From the NCBI GenBank assembly GCA_937892655.1, contig CALBJC010000010.1:1-5248 (forward strand): a stretch of 5,248 nucleotides of DNA, given 5' to 3'. Below, one piece after another: positions 1 through 5,248 of this stretch. The position numbers and the translations under genes are program-made. The stretch is from an uncultured Clostridia bacterium (GTDB lineage Bacteria; Bacillota; Clostridia; Oscillospirales; Ruminococcaceae). Positions within the stretch are counted from its first letter, which is position 1; each line of letters opens with the position of its first letter. Under the pieces are notes generated by a model, which was not told the origin of the DNA, ran no database searches, and saw only the letters and a list, made by a program, of their open reading frames with translations.

Positions 1-147
1 AAATCACCAGAGGTGATCTGAGAGGGGATGGACAGGTCAGTCCGTAATGCCATTTTCACTCATTTGCCAACAAAACAAAGCCTTCATAAAATCCGTCGCC
101 AAAGGCGACACCTTACCTCTTCACTATTCACTATTACTTATTACTTA
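1..147. repeat. Intergenic segment with small inverted repeats and a 7-nt tandem repeat; no gene
   Basis: No supportable coding sequence lies here. The segment holds a perfect inverted repeat ATCACC/GGTGAT (3-8 and 12-17, 3-nt loop), a six-pair hairpin around GGAC/GTCC (28-33 and 40-45, one G-T pair), a perfect GTCGCC/GGCGAC hairpin with loop AAA (95-100 and 104-109), and four consecutive 7-nt units (TTCACTA twice, TTACTTA twice, 120-147). So many small palindromes plus a tandem repeat in a short non-coding stretch suggests a dispersed repeat or MITE-like element, of a kind I associate with Oscillospiraceae-type genomes. That assignment is inference; no second copy lies in the window and the left end is cut off. 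The left-most hairpin read on the minus strand is followed by TTT at the window edge, so it could also be a terminator arm. Confidence 0.4.
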
Positions 148-177
148 AAAAGAGCACCGCTCCCCAAAGCGATGCTC
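147..177 (-). terminator. Intrinsic terminator of the membrane-protein gene
   Basis: Read on the minus strand, GAGCATCGCT and AGCGGTGCTC (177-168 and 161-152) form a 10-bp stem with one U-G wobble and a 6-nt loop (TTGGGG), followed at once by five U residues (151-147). It begins 22 nt after the stop codon at 200-202. The wobble sits where the plus-strand version would have a C-A mismatch, so the structure is better formed in the minus-strand transcript, which supports a terminator for the leftward gene. Confidence 0.88.
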
Positions 178-199
178 AAATCTTTATTATATAGTATCA

Positions 200-1630
200 T
201 TATTCCCCGTCTGCAAACAAAAGTCCTGCTGTGATGAAGAAAAACGGAGCGCAGCTGATGCTTGAGATACCGATAATCATTGTTACAGAATATGCAACTG
301 CGGCAAGGCCGAGCGACAGCTGAGTTATGCCCTCGGTATTATTGTAAAAGCCCTTTGCGCGCTTTGCGGTTTTTATGAAGATCATAACGATAAACGCTGT
401 GTAGATTACAGCGCAAGGAATACCCTTTGAAGCAGCATAGTAAATATAATCGTTATACGGTCTGTCAAACGAACCGGTTACAGCCGATGGCTGTGAGCCG
501 TAGATATATTCAGCGTAGCAGTCACCGCCAACGCCTAAAATCGGCTTATCCTTGATAGCGACAAGGCTTTCTTCCCACGCTTCAAGATAAAACTGCTGTG
601 AATTACCAACACTTTCAGCACCTGAAACGAAAAGACGCTGCATACCATCCTCAACCGCTACCGCCCTGTCGATAAGACCGCCTGATAAGAATACGCCCGC
701 TACCGCAACGCATGCCGCTACTGCCGCTGACGCAAGCGCTACAAAGATAGGATTTTCAAGCTTTTTGCCGTTAATATATGTATGCTTTTTAGCAAGGCGG
801 ACGATCTCAACCACGATAACAGGCACAAATGCCGCGATTATCGCTAAAATACCTGTAAGAACTCTTGTCATAGAAAGGGCAAAAACCTGCACAAGAATGC
901 TTGCAGCAAGCATTACCTTTATTTTCTTCGACTTTTCATACAAAAAGATTGAGAATGTAAGCGCTAAGGATATCGCAACGATGCCGCATAAGAAATACGG
1001 CGATGATGTAAAGCCGTTTGCGGCATATTCAGATGAAAAACCAAATCTGAGCTTTGCATAGAATGACGGAATAATATCCTTAAGCGGTGTAACAGTCTGA
1101 AAAATTCCGATTACGGAATTAAGAGTACCTATTATAATAATAGTATAAGAAATCTTTTTCATCCAGCCAACGCTTGTCATCATCATAGCGCCCGCAATCA
1201 TCAGAAAGAACGCAAGCTGTGCCACAACACCGTCATATCTGCCTACCTGACCATACATAGCATAATCAGGATTATACGCTAAAAGACAAGCGATTACAGA
1301 AAGCGCCGTGAACAAAAGAGGAATTATAAGCGCCTTTAAATGCGCCTTTGTTATATACTTTTTGAGCGCCGCTATAACAAAAGGCAGAGCCGCCAAAAAG
1401 CCTGTTATGATGATAACTGTAAACTGCAGGGGCAGAGTATATGCCGTAGCATAGAGGTTTGCGCCCTCTAAATCCTTGCCTACTACAACATCCTTGGTAA
1501 TATAGTATACCGCCTGAACAACAAAATAGAGTATCGACGCCGCGATGAAGAATATACCGCAAAGCTTGTTAAACTGCGGTTTTGTCATATTCACAATAAA
1601 GTCTGACTTGTTAGGGGACTTTTCAGCCAT
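200..1630 (-). CDS. Polytopic membrane protein, O-antigen ligase/polymerase (Wzy_C-like) family
   Basis: This 476-residue protein has about 10-12 hydrophobic segments (clear ones near residues 22-44, 68-89, 98-118, 135-155, 158-179, 211-231, 255-278, 294-316, 404-421 and 437-472) and one large non-membrane loop at about 320-400. That loop carries a Wzy_C-like pattern: a Q/F-x-x-E-A-W stretch (345-352), KPILGVGGDCYAEY (362-375) and RPYNDYIYYAASKGIP (390-405). Members of this superfamily act on lipid-linked glycans at the outer membrane face, joining or polymerising them (O-antigen ligase WaaL, Wzy polymerases, Gram-positive surface polysaccharide enzymes). The usual HN of the C-terminal motif reads YN here (Tyr392-Asn393). 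The start is supported by AAGGAG 9 nt upstream (1640-1645). The gene follows rny on the same strand after a terminator-like hairpin and ends at its own terminator. No glycosyltransferase is nearby, so the substrate and whether it is ligase or polymerase cannot be told. Confidence 0.72.
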   Translation of the reverse strand: MAEKSPNKSDFIVNMTKPQFNKLCGIFFIAASILYFVVQAVYYITKDVVVGKDLEGANLYATAYTLPLQFTVIIITGFLAALPFVIAALKKYITKAHLKALIIPLLFTALSVIACLLAYNPDYAMYGQVGRYDGVVAQLAFFLMIAGAMMMTSVGWMKKISYTIIIIGTLNSVIGIFQTVTPLKDIIPSFYAKLRFGFSSEYAANGFTSSPYFLCGIVAISLALTFSIFLYEKSKKIKVMLAASILVQVFALSMTRVLTGILAIIAAFVPVIVVEIVRLAKKHTYINGKKLENPIFVALASAAVAACVAVAGVFLSGGLIDRAVAVEDGMQRLFVSGAESVGNSQQFYLEAWEESLVAIKDKPILGVGGDCYAEYIYGSQPSAVTGSFDRPYNDYIYYAASKGIPCAVIYTAFIVMIFIKTAKRAKGFYNNTEGITQLSLGLAAVAYSVTMIIGISSISCAPFFFITAGLLFADGE

Positions 1631-1653
1631 TAAAAACAGCTCCTTTTATACAC

Positions 1654-1684
1654 AAAAAGCGGTATAACAAGAGTATACCGCCTT
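1654..1684 (-). terminator. Intrinsic terminator-like hairpin between rny and the membrane-protein gene
   Basis: On the minus strand GCGGTATA (1681-1674) pairs perfectly with TATACCGC (1666-1659) across a 7-nt loop. The stem can extend by a G-U pair and A-U pairs into the five U residues at 1658-1654. It starts about 8 nt after the rny stop codon (1692-1694), the classical position. The U-tract ends only 8 nt before the ribosome binding site of the next gene (1640-1645), so it would separate that gene from rny transcription unless it leaks or is regulated. Confidence 0.82.
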
Positions 1685-1691
1685 TGATATT

Positions 1692-3257
1692 TTACTTAGC
1701 GTATTCAACCGCTCTGCTTTCACGAATGATATTAACCTTGATCTGACCAGGGTAATCCATTTCGTCTTCGATTCTCTTTGCAATTTCTCTTGCAACTAAA
1801 ATCATCTTTTCATCGTTTACCTGCTCTGGGCAAACCATAATTCTTACTTCTCTACCCGCCTGGATAGCGAATGACTTTTCTACGCCCTCGTAAGAAGTAC
1901 AGATCTCTTCAAGCTTCTGTAAACGCTTGATGTAGTTTTCGTAGTTTTCGCTTCTTGCCGCAGGACGAGCCGCTGAGATAGCGTCAGCCGCCTGAACAAG
2001 CGCTGCAACAACTGTTTTTGTTTCAACGTCACCGTGGTGAGCTTCAATAGCGTGGATAACGTCAGCAGATTCCTTGTACTTTTTACATACATCAACACCG
2101 ATCTGAACGTGTGAGCCTTCGATCTCGTAGCTGAGCGCTTTACCGATATCGTGTAAAAGACCAGCTCTTCTTGCAAGGTTTGCGTCAACGCCAAGCTCTG
2201 ATGCCATCATGCCGGCAAGGTGAGCAACCTCGATAGAGTGGTTGAGAACATTCTGTCTGAATGATGTTCTGAAGCGAAGACGTCCCAAAAGCTTAACAAG
2301 CTCGTGGTTAAGACCGTGAACGTTGGTTTCAAGAACGGCTCTTTCGCCCTCCTGCTTGATTTTCTGTTCAACCTCACGCTTTGCCTTTTCAACCATTTCT
2401 TCAATGCGGGTCGGGTGAATTCTGCCGTCAAGTATAAGCTTTTCAAGCGCAATTCTTGCAACCTCACGTCTTACCTGGTCAAAGCAGGAAAGCGTGATAG
2501 CCTCAGGTGTATCATCAATGATAAGGTCAACACCTGTTAAGGTTTCAAGGGTTCTGATATTTCTACCCTCTCTACCTATAATTCTGCCCTTCATTTCATC
2601 GCTTGGGAGCGGAACTACAGATACAGCTGATTCTGATACCTGGTCTGCGGCACATCTTGCAATAGCAAGAGAAATATGCTGTCTTGCCTTTTCTTCGCAG
2701 GTTTCTTTGATCTGCTGTTCAAAGTTTACGATCTTGACAGCCTTTTCGTGAACAAGATCGTCCTCTAAAGCCTTGAGCATAAACTCCTTGGCCTGTTCTT
2801 TTGTAAATTCTGAAATTCTCTCTAAAACTTCAATCTGACTGTTTTTGATTCTGTCAGCTTCTTCAAGCTTCTGATCGGCAGTCTTGATCTTAGCGTTTAA
2901 AGTTTCTTCCTTTTTCTCGATGTTATCGAGCTTCTTGTCGAGAGTTTCTTCCTTCTGGTTGATTCTTCTTTCCTGTCTGGAAACTTCAGCGCGGCGTTCC
3001 TTGATTTCCTTTTCCGCCTCGCTTCTTGATTTGTGGATTTCATCCTTTGCCTCAACTAAAGCTTCTTTTTTGAGGCTTTCTGCATTTTTCTTAGCGTCAT
3101 CTAAAATTCTTTGTGCTTCCTTTTCAGCAGAACCGATTGCGGCTTCTGCATTTTTACGTCTATATGTAATGCCAAGTCTGAAGCTTACAATACCAGCTAT
3201 TATGGCACCAACGATAAAAGCAACAATGATTAAAATTATTGCGAGCATTTTATCCAT
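1692..3257 (-). CDS. rny: Ribonuclease Y (membrane-anchored endoribonuclease)
   Basis: RNase Y is the endonuclease that starts bulk mRNA decay and riboswitch turnover in many Firmicutes; it works at the inner face of the membrane. The 521-residue length matches the family (about 520). Domains in order: an N-terminal membrane anchor (about 4-28) followed by basic residues (TYRRK); a long Lys/Glu/Ala-rich coiled coil (about 36-195); a KH RNA-binding domain (about 210-275) with the GxxG loop in GRIIGREGRN (224-233); and an HD catalytic domain (about 335-430) with His340, the His369-Asp370 pair in LLHDIGK, His407-His408 and Asp425. All expected metal-ligand residues are present, so the enzyme should be active. 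The start is set by AAGGAGG (3269-3275) 11 nt upstream; the in-frame Met at codon 4 is less well spaced. A consensus promoter lies about 155 bp upstream and a terminator-like hairpin follows the stop. It is divergent from thrS. Confidence 0.97.
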   Translation of the reverse strand: MDKMLAIILIIVAFIVGAIIAGIVSFRLGITYRRKNAEAAIGSAEKEAQRILDDAKKNAESLKKEALVEAKDEIHKSRSEAEKEIKERRAEVSRQERRINQKEETLDKKLDNIEKKEETLNAKIKTADQKLEEADRIKNSQIEVLERISEFTKEQAKEFMLKALEDDLVHEKAVKIVNFEQQIKETCEEKARQHISLAIARCAADQVSESAVSVVPLPSDEMKGRIIGREGRNIRTLETLTGVDLIIDDTPEAITLSCFDQVRREVARIALEKLILDGRIHPTRIEEMVEKAKREVEQKIKQEGERAVLETNVHGLNHELVKLLGRLRFRTSFRQNVLNHSIEVAHLAGMMASELGVDANLARRAGLLHDIGKALSYEIEGSHVQIGVDVCKKYKESADVIHAIEAHHGDVETKTVVAALVQAADAISAARPAARSENYENYIKRLQKLEEICTSYEGVEKSFAIQAGREVRIMVCPEQVNDEKMILVAREIAKRIEDEMDYPGQIKVNIIRESRAVEYAK

Positions 3258-3411
3258 ACAACAAATAACCTCCTTTTCTATTAAATTGTAAGATACTATG
3301 TTCTATATCAAATTCTCAGATTATTATGGTATTTAAATATTTTAAATTTATATAAATCTATATATAGCAATATTTACCCTAATTTATCATATTAGAAAAC
3401 GATACATATTC

Positions 3412-3440
3412 ATTTTATAACAAAATACCTATATTGTCAA
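3412..3440 (-). promoter_or_regulatory. Probable sigma-A-type promoter of rny
   Basis: The minus strand reads TTGACA (3440-3435), a 17-bp spacer, then TAAAAT (3417-3412): a perfect -35 and a five-of-six -10. Transcription would start near 3405, giving an AT-rich 5' untranslated region of roughly 148 nt before the rny start. Nothing else recognisable lies in 3276-3411, which is mostly runs of A and T without a stable GC-containing hairpin. A weaker pair nearer the gene (TTGATA and TACAAT, 15-bp spacer) is also possible. Confidence 0.72.
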
Positions 3441-3498
3441 GAAAATTTAAGCCCAATTTATAAAAAAATTATAAATAAATCGTTATCGGTCTTGACAA
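3434..3498. repeat. 9-bp inverted repeat joining the two divergent -35 boxes
   Basis: TTGTCAAGA (3434-3442) and TCTTGACAA (3490-3498) are exact reverse complements separated by 47 bp. Each arm contains the TTGACA -35 hexamer of one of the two outward-facing promoters (rny to the left, thrS to the right). Six of the nine positions are explained by the shared -35 consensus; the other three flanking matches could be chance or a shared operator. No regulator is encoded in the window. Confidence 0.6.
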
Positions 3499-3520
3499 CG
3501 TGGTGACAGGGTGATAAACT
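3492..3520 (+). promoter_or_regulatory. Probable sigma-A-type promoter of the thrS T-box transcript
   Basis: TTGACA (3492-3497), a 17-bp spacer and TAAACT (3515-3520) with the extended -10 TGA just before it (3512-3514). The predicted start is near 3527, about 17 nt before the first paired bases of the T-box Stem I and about 286 nt before the thrS start codon. TATACT at 3520-3525 is closer to a consensus -10 but would be 22 bp from this -35, which is too far. TGACA recurs at 3504-3508, 11 bp after the one in the -35 box. Confidence 0.75.
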
Positions 3521-3543
3521 ATACTCAATCAAATATTTTTAAA

Positions 3544-3782
3544 ACTATGAGAAGAAGATCTGTAAAATAGGCTTTGGTACAGAGAGTTTTTCAAAAAGCT
3601 GAAAGAAAAACCAAAAAGTGTTTGCAGATTACCGCCTTCGAGTGCAGCCAATCCCTGCCGTAAGCCTGCGTTAAAGGTACAATGAGAGAAAATATTTATA
3701 TATTTATATTTTCTGAAATTGGGTGGAATCACGGTATAGTATCGTCCCTTAAAGCGCATGATCGTTTTATGGGGCGTTTTTT
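3544..3782 (+). promoter_or_regulatory. T-box riboswitch leader (threonine, ACC specifier) controlling thrS
   Basis: This leader senses uncharged tRNA-Thr and blocks the downstream terminator. Stem I: a GA/GA kink-turn (3549-3550 opposite 3640-3641), helix GAAG/CTTC (3551-3554, 3636-3639), helix CTGTAAA/TTTGCAG (3560-3566, 3621-3627), then TTTGG/CCAAA (3573-3577, 3611-3615), a one-sided AG bulge (3578-3586, ACAGAGAG), and an apical stem TTTTTC/GAAAAA (3587-3592, 3605-3610) with a 12-nt loop containing TGAA. The specifier is ACC (3631-3633), followed by a purine, six nt before the GAG of the kink-turn as in known T-boxes; it would pair with anticodon GGU. Stem III is AGAAAATAT/ATATTTTCT (3687-3695, 3706-3714). 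Antiterminator: GGG (3721-3723) with CCC (3746-3748), ACGGT/ATCGT (3731-3735, 3741-3745), and the 7-nt bulge TGGAATC (3724-3730), whose TGGA fits a tRNA ending UCCA. Stem II was not resolved. Confidence 0.93.
3743..3782 (+). terminator. T-box-controlled intrinsic terminator of thrS
   Basis: CGTCCC (3743-3748) pairs with GGGGCG (3771-3776), and after one U-U mismatch the stem continues TAAAGCG/CGTTTTA (3750-3756, 3763-3769) around a 6-nt loop, followed by six T (3777-3782). The 5' arm CGTCCC is also the 3' arm of the antiterminator, so the two structures exclude each other. Termination is expected when tRNA-Thr is charged, readthrough when it is not. Confidence 0.93.
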
Positions 3783-3812
3783 ATTTAATTTTTAAAAAAG
3801 GAGTAATGTAAA

Positions 3813-5248
3813 ATGTTAAAGCTAACACTAAAAGACGGCTCAATCAGAGAAATTGAAGCCCCACAGTCAGCTGCCGACATCGTAAAGGGCATTGGTATGG
3901 GTCTTTACAAGTCAGCCTGCGCTGTAAAGGTAAACAATGAAGTAAAGGATTTAAGAACAACTATAGATACAGACTGCACTTTCGAGGTTTTGACATTCGA
4001 TTCAAAGCAGGGTAAAGAGGTATTCCGCCACACAGCCGCTCACCTTATGGCTCAGGCTGTTAAAAACCTCTACCCTTCAGCAAAGCTCGGTCGTGGCCCT
4101 GCAACAGAGTCAGGCTTCTACTACGATTTTGAGGTAGAAAAGCCTTTCACACCTGATGACCTTGCAAAGATCGAGGCTGAAATGAAGCGCCTTGCTAAAG
4201 AGGGCGCAGAACTCAAGCAGTATAATCTCTCAAAGGAAGACGCTATCAAGCTTATGGCTGAAAAGGGAGAAACATATAAGCTTGAGCTCATCGAAAAGCA
4301 CGATAACCTCGGCGAAGCGCTCTCATTCTACGAGCAGGACGGCTTTGTAGACCTCTGCGCCGGTCCTCACCTTATCTCAACAGCGCCAATCAAGGCAGTA
4401 AAGCTTTTACAGTGCACAGGCGCTTACTGGGGCGACGCTTCAGAGGGCAAGCAGATGTCAAGAATTTACGGTACTGCATTCCCTAAGGCTTCAGAATTAG
4501 AAGAACACTTAAAGCAGCTTGAAGAAGCAAAGCTTCGTGACCACAACAAGGTAGGCCGCGAGCTTGAATACTTCACAACTGTTGACGCTATCGGTCAGGG
4601 CTTGCCTGTACTTTTACCAAAGGGCGCTAAGGTTATTCAGACACTTCAGCGCTGGGTTGAGGATACAGAAGCTTCACGCGGCTACGTTTTGACAAAGACA
4701 CCGCTTTTTGCAAAGTCTGACCTCTACAAGATTTCAGGTCACTGGGATCACTATTTAGACGGTATGTTCATTATGGGCGACCCACACGACGATTCAAAGG
4801 AATGCTTTGCGCTCCGTCCAATGACATGCCCATTCCAGTATCAGGTATTTTTAAACAGACAGCGCTCATACAGAGATCTGCCAATGCGTCTGGGCGAAAC
4901 TTCAACACTTTTCAGAAATGAAGATTCAGGCGAAATGCACGGTCTTATCAGAGTAAGACAGTTTACAATCTCAGAAGGTCACTTGGTACTACGCCCTGAC
5001 CAGCTTGAAGAAGAATTCAAGGGCTGTTTAGAGCTTGCAAAGTACTGCCTTGACACAGTAGGCCTTTGGGAAGACTGTACATTCAGATTCTCACAGTGGG
5101 ACCCTGCAAACCCTAAGAACAAGTACGAGGGTACAGCTGAGCAGTGGGAAGAAGCACAGTCTGTAATGAAGACAATTCTTGACAACATCGGCCTTGACTA
5201 CGAAATCGGCATTGATGAAGCCGCATTCTACGGTCCTAAGCTCGATAT
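3813..5248 (+). CDS. thrS: Threonyl-tRNA synthetase, 3' end cut by the window
   Basis: This class II synthetase joins threonine to tRNA-Thr and removes mischarged serine. The frame stays open for 478 codons plus two bases; the family is usually about 640 residues, so the last quarter is outside. Domains: TGS (about 1-61); editing domain (about 62-225) with H73-x3-H77 and C182-x3-H186, the zinc-like editing site; linker SAD region; catalytic core from about 245, with Cys339 (RPMTCP) and His390 as two of the three Zn/threonine-site ligands, motif 2 Arg368 in FRNEDSGEMHG (367-377), and AAFYGPKLD near the end. The third ligand His, motif 3 and the anticodon-binding domain lie beyond the edge. After Cys339 the protein reads PFQYQ rather than the PGHVQ of E. 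coli, a wording I associate with a clostridial subtype. The start follows AAAGGAG (3797-3803) by 9 nt. Regulation is by the upstream T-box. Confidence 0.98.
   Translation, partial: MLKLTLKDGSIREIEAPQSAADIVKGIGMGLYKSACAVKVNNEVKDLRTTIDTDCTFEVLTFDSKQGKEVFRHTAAHLMAQAVKNLYPSAKLGRGPATESGFYYDFEVEKPFTPDDLAKIEAEMKRLAKEGAELKQYNLSKEDAIKLMAEKGETYKLELIEKHDNLGEALSFYEQDGFVDLCAGPHLISTAPIKAVKLLQCTGAYWGDASEGKQMSRIYGTAFPKASELEEHLKQLEEAKLRDHNKVGRELEYFTTVDAIGQGLPVLLPKGAKVIQTLQRWVEDTEASRGYVLTKTPLFAKSDLYKISGHWDHYLDGMFIMGDPHDDSKECFALRPMTCPFQYQVFLNRQRSYRDLPMRLGETSTLFRNEDSGEMHGLIRVRQFTISEGHLVLRPDQLEEEFKGCLELAKYCLDTVGLWEDCTFRFSQWDPANPKNKYEGTAEQWEEAQSVMKTILDNIGLDYEIGIDEAAFYGPKLD

Noticed and set aside
28..234. 68-codon open frame on the plus strand at the left edge
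   Set aside because: It crosses the repeat segment and the terminator hairpin and runs into the 3' end of the membrane gene. The GA-rich stretch before its ATG abuts the start codon, and the product has no recognisable features.
765..1061. 98-codon plus-strand frame inside the membrane gene
   Set aside because: It is antisense to hydrophobic segments of a well-supported gene, has no convincing ribosome binding site and its composition reflects the opposite strand.
1272..1562. 96-codon minus-strand frame overlapping the membrane gene
   Set aside because: It is a shifted frame within the N-terminal part of the supported membrane protein, with a Cys/Gly/Tyr-rich product typical of out-of-frame translation.
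2884..3291. 135-codon plus-strand frame opposite the rny 5' end
   Set aside because: Its Ser/Leu/Phe-rich product is the antisense image of the Lys/Glu coiled coil of RNase Y. It would also run over the rny ribosome binding site and has no signal of its own.
3341..3400. AT-rich palindrome-like runs upstream of rny
   Set aside because: Only A and T pairs are involved; such low-complexity matches are expected by chance in promoter DNA of AT-rich genomes and no operator or RNA fold stands out.
3529..3759. 76-codon minus-strand frame in the divergent intergenic region
   Set aside because: It is antisense to the T-box leader, whose structure fully explains the sequence.
4979..5188. 69-codon minus-strand frame inside thrS
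   Set aside because: It is antisense to the conserved catalytic core of threonyl-tRNA synthetase and has no independent evidence.

Overview
The window looks like chromosomal DNA of a low-to-moderate-GC Gram-positive anaerobe of the class Clostridia. The evidence is a membrane-anchored RNase Y, a threonyl-tRNA synthetase controlled by a T-box leader, strong AAGGAG-type ribosome binding sites, U-tailed intrinsic terminators and very AT-rich intergenic DNA. The ThrRS core wording (RPMTCPFQYQ, FRNEDSGEMHG) and the short inverted-repeat segment at the left edge resemble Oscillospiraceae/Ruminococcaceae-type gut Clostridia; that finer placement is inference from memory.

Layout. Positions 1-147 hold no convincing gene but carry three small inverted repeats and a four-unit 7-nt tandem repeat, probably a dispersed intergenic repeat. 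A minus-strand intrinsic terminator (147-177) ends a 476-residue polytopic membrane protein (200-1630, minus) of the O-antigen ligase/polymerase (Wzy_C-like) type. Upstream of it on the same strand is rny (1692-3257, minus), complete at 521 residues. A strong hairpin-plus-U-tract (1654-1684) lies between the two genes, so the membrane gene is either expressed by readthrough or has its own weak promoter.

The 555-bp divergent intergenic region (3258-3812) holds a promoter for rny reading left (TTGACA, 17 bp, TAAAAT) and a promoter for thrS reading right (TTGACA, 17 bp, TGA-TAAACT). The two -35 boxes sit in a perfect 9-bp inverted repeat. The thrS promoter is followed by a leader of about 285 nt with a full T-box riboswitch: Stem I with an ACC (Thr) specifier, an AG bulge, Stem III, a 7-nt T-box bulge in the antiterminator, and a mutually exclusive terminator. 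thrS (3813 to the right edge) is cut off by the window after 478 codons.

Functionally, thrS (translation) and rny (mRNA decay) are housekeeping genes sharing an intergenic region. The T-box raises thrS expression when uncharged tRNA-Thr(GGU) accumulates. The membrane protein probably acts in cell-surface glycan assembly, but no other polysaccharide genes are in view, so its substrate is unknown. I saw no mobile element with a transposase, no CRISPR array, no tRNA or rRNA gene, and no clear previously undescribed system.
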